From: Clostridia bacterium
Lineage (GTDB): Bacteria; Bacillota; Clostridia; Christensenellales; CAG-138
Length of the DNA stretch: 52,456 nucleotides
NCBI GenBank assembly: GCA_017395105.1
Contig: JAFPWD010000011.1
Span: 1 to 52,456, forward strand
Reading direction: 5' to 3'
The notes under the pieces are model-generated. The model did no database searches. It worked only from the letters and a program-made list of their open reading frames with translations, and was not told the origin of the DNA. Below are positions 17,707 through 27,451 of the stretch, in pieces. Within the stretch, counting starts at the first letter, position 1, and each line of letters opens with the position of its first letter. Made by a program: the position numbers and the translations under genes.

Positions 17707-17742
17707 AAGCACCGCCGGTACGTTATTTTAGCGGCGGTGCTT
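17707..17742. terminator. Bidirectional terminator between convergent genes
   Basis: AAGCACCGCC (17707-17716) pairs perfectly with GGCGGTGCTT (17733-17742). The hairpin lies between the regulator gene (plus) and tnpV (minus). T runs are weak on both sides. Confidence 0.5.
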
Positions 17743-17764
17743 GTCGTTGATTATGTAATTAGGT

Positions 17765-18148
17765 TTACGCCAAAACCATTTCTCTGATAACGATTTCCTC
17801 CGCTCTTGCTCTGCAAGAGTTCATCGCCAGCGCCCAGCCGAGCTGATCGCGGGCTTTGAGCTGCTCGGTTATGCCCTCGGCTTGGGCGAGCTGGAGTGTG
17901 ATAAGTTCGATTTGCTCAAGCGCCTGACTGTTGATCTCGCGCAGATGGTCGTTTAGCTCAAGCTTCATGCAAAGAAGCGAATAGTACGCCTTGCGATGCT
18001 CCTTGAGATAGCGCCTGCGCATTCGCCCGAAGCGGCCGATGGCCTCGCCGGATTGCTCCGGCAGCGCAAGGTCGGGATAGAGAAGTCCGTCCTTCTCGGT
18101 GTAAGTGATGGTGTGGGTTATGGTGAAGCATTCGTTTTTTTCGGCCAT
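17765..18148 (-). CDS. tnpV: TnpV-family transposon-encoded protein
   Basis: The ATG at 18148 is preferred because CGGAGGAACC precedes it on the minus strand, giving 127 residues. The central FGRMRRRYLKEHRKAYYSLL (about 58-77) and the C-terminal LAQAEGITEQLKARDQLGWA followed by MNSCRARAEEIV are the recognisable TnpV blocks. The protein is all-helical and soluble, with no enzyme motif. TnpV genes accompany the large serine recombinases of Tn4451-like and related clostridial elements, but their role is not established. No recombinase lies next to it here; the nearest is the stub at 6685-6969, about 11 kb away on the other side of the RM genes. Confidence 0.85.
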   Translation of the reverse strand: MAEKNECFTITHTITYTEKDGLLYPDLALPEQSGEAIGRFGRMRRRYLKEHRKAYYSLLCMKLELNDHLREINSQALEQIELITLQLAQAEGITEQLKARDQLGWALAMNSCRARAEEIVIREMVLA

Positions 18149-18261
18149 AATGGTTCCTCCGTTTCTCGGCTTGTGCCGATTTGAGTGTTGGTGTTTTCTT
18201 TGTAATCGCAAGGATATTTATGCTCCGCTTGGATAATCCGTTATCGTGATTCGTACCAAGA

Positions 18262-18297
18262 GAAAAACCGTTGTAAAATCAGCGGTTTTTCTTTTTT
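18262..18297 (+). terminator. Terminator-like hairpin upstream of hicA
   Basis: GAAAAACCG (18262-18270) pairs with CGGTTTTTC (18283-18291), followed by six T. It would insulate hicAB from plus-strand read-through. A tandem TGACACCCC word occurs just downstream at about 18330-18353. Confidence 0.6.
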
Positions 18298-18439
18298 ATC
18301 ATTCTCTTGGCGGAGCCCAATTCGAGCAGCCTGACACCCCGATTGACACCCCAAATTTTGTATGACGGAGAATTTATCTTAAATCTAAACTTCTTGAATC
18401 TGTAAGATGTAACGCATAGAAAAATATTCGTCCAACTTA

Positions 18440-18468
18440 TTGACAAATACAATAATATTTGCTATAAT
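18440..18468 (+). promoter_or_regulatory. Promoter of hicAB
   Basis: Consensus TTGACA (18440-18445) and TATAAT (18463-18468) with a 17-bp spacer. AAGGAGG follows 6 bases before the hicA ATG. Confidence 0.75.
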
Positions 18469-18492
18469 ACTATACGCAAGGAGGACGAAACG

Positions 18493-18690
18493 ATGAAATC
18501 TTATTCGTCTCGCGACGTTATCAAGGCTTTGACCGAGGACGGCTGGTACGAAGTCAACACGGTCGGAAGCCACCACCAATTCAAGCACCCAACAAAGAAA
18601 GGTCGAGTAACGGTTAAGCATCCCGATAAGGACATTCCGCAAAAGACACTGGATTCGATAGAGAGACAGTCGGGGCTGCGGTTTAGATGA
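18493..18690 (+). CDS. hicA: HicA-family mRNA interferase toxin
   Basis: The 65-residue protein is of normal length for HicA and has the small double-stranded RNA-binding fold. The pattern KSYSSRDVIKALTEDGWYEV leads into VGSHHQFKHP, where the conserved catalytic His lies (residue 27 or 28), then GRVTVKHPDKDIPQKTLDSI. HicA toxins cut mRNA and halt growth until HicB binds. The gene comes first in the pair, with the antitoxin 34 bp downstream. Nothing in the sequence suggests inactivation. Confidence 0.92.
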   Translation: MKSYSSRDVIKALTEDGWYEVNTVGSHHQFKHPTKKGRVTVKHPDKDIPQKTLDSIERQSGLRFR

Positions 18691-18724
18691 GCAGCCCCAC
18701 CCCAAAGCCGAAAGGAGAATTGCT

Positions 18725-19126
18725 ATGAAAAAAGATCGCTACTTTTATCCCGCTGTATTCGGTTATGAGCCGAACGAAGAGATCTCCGTATTCTTCCCCG
18801 ACCTTGATGTAGCCACCAGCGGCACGAACGATGATGATGCGCTTGTATCGGCGCGTGAGCTTCTCGGCATCACGCTCGCTGGCTTGGAAGAGGACGGCGA
18901 GGAGATCCCCGAACCTACTCCCCTGCATGATGTATCCGTGGGCGAAAACGAGCGCACCGTGCTGATTGATGTGTATATGCCGGCCATCCGTCTCGCCAAT
19001 GTAAACAAGTCCGTCAACCGCACCGTGACCCTCCCTGCGTGGCTTAATGCCGCCGCCCTGGAGCGCGGGATCAACTTCTCTCAGGTGCTTCAAGAAGCAC
19101 TCAAGGCACAGATTGCAGCTCAGTGA
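18725..19126 (+). CDS. hicB: HicB-family antitoxin
   Basis: The 133-residue protein has the usual two parts. An N-terminal partial RNase H-like domain reads FYPAVFGYEPNEEISVFFPD (about 7-26) with DDALVSARELLGITL (about 38-52). A C-terminal ribbon-helix-helix domain reads VNRTVTLPAWLNAAALERGI then NFSQVLQEALKAQI. The first should hold HicA in an inactive complex and the second bind the hicAB promoter. AAAGGAG precedes the ATG. The gene is intact and directly follows hicA. Confidence 0.92.
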   Translation: MKKDRYFYPAVFGYEPNEEISVFFPDLDVATSGTNDDDALVSARELLGITLAGLEEDGEEIPEPTPLHDVSVGENERTVLIDVYMPAIRLANVNKSVNRTVTLPAWLNAAALERGINFSQVLQEALKAQIAAQ

Positions 19127-19281
19127 TCCGCCGCGTTCTGCGGTTTTTCGCAAGGTCGAAAATCGAGCAGCCGGCTATGTGTTTGTCAAGCAAAAAATGA
19201 GCTATTTTATAATTATTGGCATTTGCAAAACTTATCCCGATTGATCTGCGGGCTAAATTTGTTCGTAATAAATGAACGAAG

Positions 19282-19310
19282 GTCTGTGCGGATAATATGT
19301 CCGCACAGAC
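19282..19310. repeat. Perfect hairpin in the non-coding end of the IS110 remnant
   Basis: GTCTGTGCGGA (19282-19292) and TCCGCACAGAC (19300-19310) form an 11-bp stem with a 7-base loop and no T run. IS110-type elements encode a structured bridge RNA in a non-coding end, so this could belong to one; alternatively it is an ordinary terminator. The rest of 19127-19544 shows no gene. Confidence 0.45.
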
Positions 19311-19544
19311 TGGCTGACAATTATACTGCGCCGGCCGATGTCAAGGTCGGGTAGTATTTTCTGAACGAAAATCTCCACCCTTCTCTTGACATCGCATGGT
19401 TGACTCCCATGACTAAGCTTTCTTTTATCCAAGAATAGAACCGAGCGGCGAAAGACATCGGAGAAACGGTACACGAATAGACTCCATGCCTCTGCAAACG
19501 AATGCAGCATACAAGGGTTTGATAAATGCTATGGGCTTTTGAGG

Positions 19545-20522
19545 TCAACTGTTTATGCGGCAGTAGTAAGGCTTCTTATCTCGAAGAACAGCAAAGATGA
19601 TGTTCGTAAGCTTCCTTGTAACATGTCCAATGGCATTCATATAAGGCTTTCCTTCGGCTCTTTTTTTCTCAAAGAAAGCTTTCAAAGCAGGGTCGTGCTT
19701 GACCACCGATACTGATGCCTGCCATAGTGCTCTGCGTAAATACGGAGAGCCGCGCTTGGACATATGGTTGTGTGTTGCTGAAAACTCACCGGATTGTCTC
19801 ACCGTTGGATCTATCCCTGCAAAGGCGGCCAACTTGGATGCGGATGAGAAACGAGAGATGTCGCCGATCTCGCTAAGTATCGTTGCAGCAAGAATAGTTC
19901 CGATGCCCGGAATGCTTGCGAGTTGAGCATCAAACTGCGAGTACAGCTCTGTGATTTTTTCCTCAAGCTCTGAAATTTGTTTTTCGGTATAGCGAATATG
20001 CTCCATGTACTGCTTGATGAGAAGCCCCATAGAACCGTGCTCCAGAACTATCCCAAACGAGTTGGAAGCGATCTCCTTTATTTCTTCAGCCTTGGGTGTG
20101 CTGAACCGCTTCCTGCTCGGCACCTCGAGTATTCCCGCAAGTTGCTCGGTGTTTAATGCGAGAATCTCGTCGGGCGTAGAACAGTTCAAAAGCAGTTCGG
20201 AAGAAGTTAGTCCGAAAATGTTTGAGAACACAGTTTCGTATTCGGGAAAAACCTGATCCAGCAATGAAATAACCTTGCGCTTAAGATCGGCTGTCATATC
20301 CACTACAAACGATCTGGCACGGCACAGTTCGCGCAGCTCGTACATTTCAGACGGTGGCAGTCCACCTTCGGTATATCTGCCGAAGCGAATCACTTCCGCA
20401 ATGATGAAGCTGTCGTGTTCATCGTTCTTTACTTGGCGGATATACATGCCGCGCAGAGCGTTGGACTGGATAGGGTTCAGCACATGCACAATATAGCCAC
20501 GCTTGCGGAGCGCTGAATACAA
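19545..20522 (-). pseudogene. IS110-family transposase, N-terminus missing
   Basis: The readable 325 residues start inside the RuvC-like DEDD domain. VHVLNPIQSNALRGMYIRQV and KNDEHDSFIIAEVIRFG give the last two acidic residues. The C-terminal Tnp domain follows, with IPGIGTILAATILSEIGDIS and the serine-bearing HNHMSKRGSPYLRRALWQAS. The first catalytic Asp (in the DVSK motif) and the Glu are absent, because about 60-80 N-terminal residues are replaced by unrelated DNA. The only start is a TTG without ribosome site. The remnant therefore should not transpose by itself. It lies between hicB and a gene fragment it presumably disrupted. Confidence 0.85.
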
Positions 20523-20545
20523 TGCAAGCCAGTAAGCGTAACTGT

Positions 20546-20749
20546 GCCTCCTATATAACCGGTAAGCTGCAAATCACCGGCGGCTTCACCGCCGAGGATG
20601 TCCGCAAGGATAAGGAAGGGCTGCAAACGATGCGCAACCTTGCAAGGAACATCGTTTTTATGGTGAACGCGATAGCGGATGCTAAGGAAAAGTACGGCCT
20701 GCCCGAGGTGGAAAGGGGCAGCTTTACGAGTTTTCCGGATGGAAAGTGA
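20546..20749 (+). pseudogene. 3' fragment of a flavodoxin-like NAD(P)H-dependent oxidoreductase gene
   Basis: Only about 67 C-terminal residues remain (from ASYITGKLQITGGFTAEDV through NLARNIVFMVNAIADAKEKY to SFTSFPDGK). The pattern of a GGFT(A/E)EDV strand followed by a long helix resembles the end of flavodoxin-family NADPH-FMN reductases, but the match is from memory and moderate. The 5' part was lost at the junction with the IS110 remnant. The codon style resembles the host genes, so this is probably an old chromosomal gene cut by the insertion. Confidence 0.5.
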
Positions 20750-20790
20750 GCTAAGCTTATTAGTTTTAGAGCATAACTAATAAGCTTAGC
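20750..20790. terminator. Long perfect hairpin between convergent genes
   Basis: GCTAAGCTTATTAGTT (20750-20765) and AACTAATAAGCTTAGC (20775-20790) are exact complements over 16 bp with a 9-base loop. It lies right after the fragment's stop and before the end of the DUF262 gene, so a bidirectional terminator is likely, although no T run follows. Confidence 0.55.
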
Positions 20791-20861
20791 GTTAACTTAG
20801 AAATAATCCTCGGTAGCAATATAGACTTAAAGCGATTTGGATGATATGCAATCGCATTCTT

Positions 20862-22622
20862 CTATTTTGAATTGCAAGATGGAATCTCCTTTTTTAGAAC
20901 TTCACGATAATATATGCGAGCTAACTCTTTCGCTCGTTCTGCTATCATTGACTCATCCCACCTGTCATGCTTTTCTATAAAGTCCTTTACAAACCTATAA
21001 GTTGACTCTTCATATATTTTACGTTTATCGGAATAGACTTGGTTGCCTGCATCGTCATTGAGCCGTTTCTCCAAGAGAATCAAGTTCCCAATATTTAGAG
21101 CGACAACACCCTCCGTTTCTGGTACTATATGCTCAATGGAACCATCATCCGCGAAAACATCTGTATCCGAATAATAGCAGTTGAGTTTATTAATAGCATA
21201 TTTCGCTTTTACATTAGAAGCCGTTTCTTTTTTAGTAAAACTTAGGGAAATAAACTTTTCGCTAAAGCTATCAAACGAAGGAAAAATCTCTCCAAGCTTT
21301 TTAATAAGCTGAGTTTCAATAATACCATTCGCCTCATTTTTCTGCGAAGCGTTTCGGAGAGCAACTGCAAACTTTGAGAATATTGCTTCAATCCTATTGG
21401 TACCTCTTGATAAAACAGCATTATAAGCAAAGTGAAAGTTCTCTAGTTCCAAAACTGTTTTTTTCAATTTTGAAAAGTCAATGATTCCACGCTTCTTTGC
21501 ATCAAACAGCGCCAATAGTGCGATGCGCACTTGTACTACATTAAAATAGTTGTTTATACACTTTAGGCTTTGTACAATTCCAAAGTACTCCTTTCTATCC
21601 TCATAATCCTCGCGTTTTGGATTGACCAGTTTCATATAGAGTTTTGCATTTTCCAACAACTCCTTCAAGAATTCTTTGCAGCTTTCTTTTTCCGTTATTT
21701 CTTTGCAAAACTCGTCATACAGCTTATCTTTTTGAGTGTTTCTATACTTAGACAACCAAAAATGCCGATAGAATTGTGCAAACTCTACGCTTTCCCTGCC
21801 TGAATGAAGTTCCTTCTTTATGTCTTTCCAAGTTTCTTCAGCAAAATCAGCAGGTTCCTGCTCTTTTAGAATCTCAAATATTCTATTCTTTATTAAGTCA
21901 GTATAACCTAGTCTTTTACCCTTAGCATTTAATATCTCAAATATCCTATATGCTTGATCCTTCTCTTTTGTCGAAATAGCAATAAACATGGAGTTAAGAA
22001 CCTGATCTCTAACAGCTTTCAAAATATCAACTTCCGACAATTCTCCAACCTTTTCGCTGCTATTGGATATTTTTAATGCCTTCTTTAGTTTAGATTCGTT
22101 CAAGTACTCTTTAAAATAATCATATGTAGCCTTTATATTAGCCTCTTCTTCCGTTACAGGTTCCACTCCTTGATATGAGGATTCCTTCTCCTGAATGACA
22201 TATGAAAAGAACGGATAGCTCGATTTGCTTTTAAGAATCCTCACAGGCTCCCCGTCATCATTTTCAGTCATAATATAATTGTAAAGCTGCTTAGCTAAGT
22301 TGCCCTTCTTTAACTCAACAAATCTGTCGTACATGGCCGAAAATAGAATAGTTATTGTTGTTAGTCGTTGTTGTCCATCAACAACATCGATATCTCCAGT
22401 TCCTTCTGTAAAGTCACCAATGAACAGCATCGTGCCGATAAAATACTGATCAGCAGAAATAGTGCCTGTTTCGTCTATCACAAGATTGCCAAGCATATCT
22501 TCGATAAACTCCCGATAGTGTTTCTGATCCCAAGAATACTCTCGCTGAAATCTAGGGATAATAAATGTCCGTTTAGATCCTAATAAGTCACGAATTGTTT
22601 TATCTTGTGGTTTAATATTCAC
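20862..22622 (-). CDS. DUF262/DUF1524 (GmrSD-like) modification-dependent nuclease
   Basis: The start is GTG at 22622, with AGGAGG seven bases upstream. The 586-residue protein combines a GmrS-like DUF262 domain (about 1-230) and a GmrD-like DUF1524 HNH domain at the end. DUF262 signatures are FIIPRFQREYSW (20-31) and DVVDGQQRLTT (79-89), the latter a ParB-like nucleotide-binding motif. The HNH part has IEHIVPE with His498, then an LGNL-like NIGNLILLEKRLN and a final helical region. The E. coli GmrSD relative uses NTPs to cut phage DNA with modified (glucosylated) cytosines. A similar anti-phage role is inferred here. It stands alone and closes the defence island next to rpoD. Confidence 0.88.
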   Translation of the reverse strand: MNIKPQDKTIRDLLGSKRTFIIPRFQREYSWDQKHYREFIEDMLGNLVIDETGTISADQYFIGTMLFIGDFTEGTGDIDVVDGQQRLTTITILFSAMYDRFVELKKGNLAKQLYNYIMTENDDGEPVRILKSKSSYPFFSYVIQEKESSYQGVEPVTEEEANIKATYDYFKEYLNESKLKKALKISNSSEKVGELSEVDILKAVRDQVLNSMFIAISTKEKDQAYRIFEILNAKGKRLGYTDLIKNRIFEILKEQEPADFAEETWKDIKKELHSGRESVEFAQFYRHFWLSKYRNTQKDKLYDEFCKEITEKESCKEFLKELLENAKLYMKLVNPKREDYEDRKEYFGIVQSLKCINNYFNVVQVRIALLALFDAKKRGIIDFSKLKKTVLELENFHFAYNAVLSRGTNRIEAIFSKFAVALRNASQKNEANGIIETQLIKKLGEIFPSFDSFSEKFISLSFTKKETASNVKAKYAINKLNCYYSDTDVFADDGSIEHIVPETEGVVALNIGNLILLEKRLNDDAGNQVYSDKRKIYEESTYRFVKDFIEKHDRWDESMIAERAKELARIYYREVLKKEIPSCNSK

Positions 22623-22751
22623 AGAACATCCTCCTATTATTAGAATAACCGTTAGTTAAGCACAGGGGTTAGTCTTCTTGTTTTTCGCTCAATTAGTTTA
22701 CTCCACTCCACCAAGAGCGAAAGCTAGTCGCAAGTTCATAGTAATACTGTC

Positions 22752-22993
22752 GTAAAGCAAAACCACACTATGGTGGTTCAAGCTGCTGACAAAGTTCGTG
22801 TTGCAATCATCACTAAAAATATAGCGTTCGTAGGAAGCGCTCAGAGCGATTGTGCTTCTCTGAACTGACTTTTAAAACGATCGTTTCATTTAAAACGCGT
22901 TTGGCAAGCTCGCTACAGAATGTGTTTTGAATGCCGAAATCTTTCGGGTGGTTTGTCAGTAATCTGAACCACACTATGGTGGTTCTGCTTTAC
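22752..22993. repeat. MITE-like element with 42-bp imperfect terminal inverted repeats
   Basis: Bases 22752-22793 and the reverse complement of 22952-22993 agree at 33 of 42 positions (both start GTAAAGCA, contain AACCAC and TGGTTCA, and end CTGACAAA). Each arm also holds its own small AACCAC/GTGGTT hairpin. The 158 bp between them has no gene. It lies in the otherwise empty gap 22623-23014 between the DUF262 gene and rpoD. Confidence 0.55.
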
Positions 22994-23014
22994 ATTAATT
23001 TCTATCCACCTATC

Positions 23015-24106
<1,092 letters not shown>

Positions 24107-24171
24107 ATATGTACCTCCTTGGTATTTATCCTTGGTAATAAGTTTTTCGCTTCGCCTTCGCTCCGCGTTTC

Positions 24172-25956
24172 TCAGCTCATCTTGAGCCGCCTTATCTCTA
24201 TCAAAAGCTCCGACTGCTCCCTTATAAGCTCGGCGCGTTTTTTGGGGTCGGTTTCGTTTTTTACGCGCTCGGAGAGCTGAAGAAGCCGCGCTTCGCCGTT
24301 TTCAAGCTCGAGTGCGCGGATGCACTCCCGAGCCATCTCAACGGGGTTTTCGATCTCATCCGCCTGCGCTGCCGCGCTTCCCGCCGCTTCCGAGGAGCGT
24401 TCCTCAAGCTCCGAAAGGATCAGCCTTATATCATCTTTTTCGTTTTTCTTATCGGCCTCTTTCAGCTTTTCCGTCAGCTCCGCAAGCCCCGAATCGGTGA
24501 AAAGCGCCTTTGAGTAGCCCGAAAGCTGAATTATCTTCGTGCGCGCTTCCTTTGATGCGAGCATGCATGCGGCGAGCAGAATCTCGGTTTTCTGCCGCTT
24601 ATCGAAATCGCGCTGCCGCTTATAGCCGCTTGAAACGAGCCGCTGCGGTTCGTTTTCCGTTTCGGAAGCCGCCGCAACGCCGCATTGCTCGCGGATAACG
24701 TCCATCCCGATGCCGCTTCGCTCCGAAACCACTTTAACGTAGCGATCGCGCTCCACGGGATCGAGCCTTGAAAGCAGCGCGCAGGCTCTTTCGGCATATT
24801 TCTGCCTGCCGTCTGCTGTGGAAAGCCCGGTTTCGCCCTCGATATAGTTCAGCTTGAACTGCACCGCAGTTATCGTTGAATCCTTTAGGGCGAAAAATGC
24901 TTCCCTGCCGTATTTTCTGATGAATTCATCGGGATCGAGGCCGCTTGGGATGACCATTACGCGCGGCTCGACCGAGCTTTCCGAGAGCACGTCCACGCCA
25001 CGAAGCATCGCCTTCTGCCCCGCCGCATCGCCGTCGTAGGCATAGACGGCGCGTTTGGCGTATCTGCCGATAAGCTTTGCCTGATTGCTTGTCAGCGCTG
25101 TTCCGAGCGATGCAACCGCGTTGTCCACCCCGTGCTGATGAAGGCTGATAACATCCATATATCCCTCGCACATGATGAGCTCATCGAGCTTCTTGCCTTT
25201 CATCATGTTTATGGCATAGACGTTATGCCTTTTATTATAAATCAGCGTGTCGCCCGTGTTCATGTACTTGGGCTCGCCGTCCTTATCGAGAGTTCTTCCT
25301 CCGAACGCAAGCACCCTGCCCCGCTCGTTTATAACGGGAAACATAAGCCTGTCGCGGAAAAAATCGAAGGTTTTATTTTCATCCTGCCTGCCCTTCACGC
25401 AGAGGCCGGCCTTTATAAGCTCGTCCCTCGTGAAGCCAAGTCCAGTAAGATGAACAAAAAGCGCATCCCAATCCGCAGGCGAATACCCGAGACCGAAGCG
25501 AACGGCGGTTTTGCCGTCTATCCCTCGATTTAAAAGGTATCCCCTTGCCTTTGCGCCATGCTCGGATAAAAGCATTTCACAATAGAATTTTGCGGCGGCT
25601 TTGTTTGCATCGTACAGCCTGTCGCGAAGCGCTTTTTCGGCGCGCAGCTTTTCGTCGTTTACCTCGTTTGGCATATCCATGCCCGCGCGCTGAGCAAGGA
25701 AGCGCACCGCATCGGAATAAGTCAGGTTCTCCGCCTGCATTATGAACTGAATAACGCTGCCGCCCGCCTTGCAGCTGAAGCAATGGAAAAGCTGCTTATC
25801 GGGCGAAACCGAAAACGAGGCCGCGCGCTCGGGATGGAAAGGGCAAAGCCCCCACATCCTGCCGCCCTTGGGCGAAAGCCGCGTGTATTCCGAAATGACG
25901 GAAACGATCTCATTTTTATTCATAAGATCGTTCATCCAATGCTCCGGAAATGCCAT
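24172..25956 (-). CDS. dnaG: DNA primase
   Basis: ATG at 25956 is preferred (GGTGAG lies just upstream); in-frame GTG codons at 25965-25968 are alternatives that add four residues. The 594-residue protein has the CHC2 zinc-binding domain with Cys38, His41, Cys59 and Cys62 (CPFH and CFSC). The primase core and Toprim domain follow, with [11 protein letters not shown] (about 258-268) and [10 protein letters not shown] (about 303-312). A less conserved helical C-terminus ends the protein, the part that contacts the replicative helicase. It makes the RNA primers for DNA replication. It lies upstream of rpoD in the same unit. Confidence 0.96.
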   Translation of the reverse strand: MAFPEHWMNDLMNKNEIVSVISEYTRLSPKGGRMWGLCPFHPERAASFSVSPDKQLFHCFSCKAGGSVIQFIMQAENLTYSDAVRFLAQRAGMDMPNEVNDEKLRAEKALRDRLYDANKAAAKFYCEMLLSEHGAKARGYLLNRGIDGKTAVRFGLGYSPADWDALFVHLTGLGFTRDELIKAGLCVKGRQDENKTFDFFRDRLMFPVINERGRVLAFGGRTLDKDGEPKYMNTGDTLIYNKRHNVYAINMMKGKKLDELIMCEGYMDVISLHQHGVDNAVASLGTALTSNQAKLIGRYAKRAVYAYDGDAAGQKAMLRGVDVLSESSVEPRVMVIPSGLDPDEFIRKYGREAFFALKDSTITAVQFKLNYIEGETGLSTADGRQKYAERACALLSRLDPVERDRYVKVVSERSGIGMDVIREQCGVAAASETENEPQRLVSSGYKRQRDFDKRQKTEILLAACMLASKEARTKIIQLSGYSKALFTDSGLAELTEKLKEADKKNEKDDIRLILSELEERSSEAAGSAAAQADEIENPVEMARECIRALELENGEARLLQLSERVKNETDPKKRAELIREQSELLIEIRRLKMS

Positions 25957-26124
25957 GCTTCTCACCACGCTTTTTAGGGAAAAATAGGAGCGGAAGCCGC
26001 GCGGCGGGCAGCCCGAACGCGCAAATTTCGCTCGCTATTACTATAATACTGCATGAAACCGAAAATCCCTGCATTGTTTGGAAATTTTTTGCGGTTTTTT
26101 GCATATATATTATCTCTTCGCTCG

Positions 26125-26568
26125 TCACAGCACGTTTCCGAGGGAAACGGTGTTGTTTTCCAGAAGCAGATGAAGCAGAACCCGAAGCGCCGCAAGCTGC
26201 TCGATATAGTCGTCCCGCTCGCCGTCTGCGCCGAGCGCGGCAAGCTCGCCCGAGCAGCGCAGAAGATCGATCAGATCCCTGTGGCCTGTGCAGATCATAA
26301 GCGCGCGCTCATGCGATTTGAGTATCGAATCTATCTCCTTCCCCGCCCGCGCTGCATTTTCGAGATCGCCCTCATACGCCGCGCCCATCGCCTCGTCTAT
26401 CAGCGGGCAGAGCTCGCCTTCGAGCTTCAGGATGCTGCGCTTTGAAAAAGTGAAGATCGCCGCAAGCAGGGCTATGGATAGAAAAAGTGCGGCCGCGCTC
26501 GCCCTGCTTCGCGCACGAAGCAGCTTTTCCGTTTGCGAGCGCGAGCTTTTGTTCCTTTTCTTATTCAT
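26125..26568 (-). CDS. DUF4363-family single-pass membrane protein
   Basis: The ATG at 26568 overlaps the stop of the DUF421 gene (ATGA), so this start is chosen; it gives 147 residues. A very basic N-terminus (NKKRNKSSRSQTEKLLRARS) leads into one membrane helix (ASAAALFLSIALLAAIFTFS). The rest is an outward-facing helical domain with two Cys (MICTGH and LLRCSG). Small DUF4363 proteins commonly follow YetF-like DUF421 genes in spore formers, which matches this layout. Their exact function is unknown to me; the pairing suggests they work together at the membrane. Confidence 0.75.
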   Translation of the reverse strand: MNKKRNKSSRSQTEKLLRARSRASAAALFLSIALLAAIFTFSKRSILKLEGELCPLIDEAMGAAYEGDLENAARAGKEIDSILKSHERALMICTGHRDLIDLLRCSGELAALGADGERDDYIEQLAALRVLLHLLLENNTVSLGNVL

Positions 26569-27311
26569 TCCATGTTTCCTCTTTGCTTTTTTACGCTCCC
26601 TTTGCAAGCGAGCCTCACTCCCCCGCCGTTCTTCGTTTTGCCGCGCTTTTTTTGAACGAAAAGCTCTCCTTTTGCATCGAGTATCGCAAACAAACAGCTT
26701 TTTATTCCAGCTATCCCCTTTTCCTTCAGCAGCTTTTCCAGCTTTTCGCGCTCAAGCTTTGCATCCTCCAGCGCGTTTTCATCTATGCGCCCGTCTGCAA
26801 TCAGCATAACAGCGGGCTTTGAGCCGCCCACGCTCAGCTTGAGGTCGCCATTCGTAGGCTGCCGATGCTCGCCCTTTAGCAGCACGCTCAGGCTGCCGTT
26901 GGTTTCAAGAATCGCGTACTCTACCTCAGAGAGCGAAAAAACGTCCTTCAAGCGCAGCTGCTCCGTGAGATCGGAAAGGCTGTAGCTTGCGCTGCGCATA
27001 ACATCCTCGCGCACCGTGCCGTTTTCTATCACCGTAAGCGGACTGCCGCAAACGAGCCTGCGTATCCGCTCGCTTTTGAGCGAAGCATGGGCAACGAGCC
27101 TCTGCACTATGAAAAGCCCGATTATCGGCACGAGTCCGTAAAACAGCGGCACGGCGGGCTCGCTCATCGGTATCGAGGCAAGGTTTGCGATCAAAAGCGT
27201 TACCGCAAGATCGAAGGGCTGCATCTCGTTTATCTGCCGTTTGCCCATCAGCCGCAGCACCGCGAACATGAGCGTGTAAACTATCAAGGTTCTTATAAAA
27301 AGAGTGGACAT
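26565..27311 (-). CDS. DUF421 (YetF-family) membrane protein
   Basis: The start is set at 27311 (STLFIRTLIVYTLMFAVLRL follows the ATG), because GGAG precedes it and the further upstream frame runs through the gpsA terminator. The 248 residues have three N-terminal membrane helices containing LMGKRQINEMQPFDLAVTLL (the family signature RxxGKRxxxxxxPFD), then a cytoplasmic alpha/beta domain with LLKGEHRQPT. YetF-like proteins in Bacillus affect envelope and spore properties; the molecular role is not settled. The 3' end overlaps the DUF4363 gene by four bases. Confidence 0.88.
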   Translation of the reverse strand: MSTLFIRTLIVYTLMFAVLRLMGKRQINEMQPFDLAVTLLIANLASIPMSEPAVPLFYGLVPIIGLFIVQRLVAHASLKSERIRRLVCGSPLTVIENGTVREDVMRSASYSLSDLTEQLRLKDVFSLSEVEYAILETNGSLSVLLKGEHRQPTNGDLKLSVGGSKPAVMLIADGRIDENALEDAKLEREKLEKLLKEKGIAGIKSCLFAILDAKGELFVQKKRGKTKNGGGVRLACKGSVKKQRGNME

Positions 27312-27380
27312 GCGCTTGCTCCGTTTCCTGTTTATGACCTTATGATAATTCTTTACCGTTTCAAATAAAAAATGCGAAAC

Positions 27381-27432
27381 TAAAAGAAAAAGCGCCGAAG
27401 AGCGTGTCCGCATAGGGATGAGCCTTCGGCGC
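27381..27432 (-). terminator. Terminator after gpsA
   Basis: On the minus strand GCGCCGAAG (27432-27424) pairs with CTTCGGCGC (27400-27392) around a 23-base loop, followed by TTTTTCTTTT. It separates gpsA from the DUF421 gene. Confidence 0.75.
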
Positions 27433-27451
27433 AAATTGGCTGTATTTTGTA

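Larger units (their letters stand above)
19251..20549 (-). mobile_element. Truncated IS110-family element
   Basis: A transposase missing its 5' part (19545-20522), plus about 290 bp of downstream non-coding DNA. At 20523-20549 the in-frame sequence still reads like the family (SYAYWLAL before YSALRKRGY), then passes abruptly into the 3' part of an unrelated plus-strand gene. This marks the break point. Element ends cannot be placed exactly, since IS110 elements lack clear terminal inverted repeats. Confidence 0.65.

Noticed and set aside
19321-19548. A 75-residue minus-strand ORF after the IS110 transposase
   Set aside because: No ribosome site, no family resemblance, and it lies in the non-coding end of the element.
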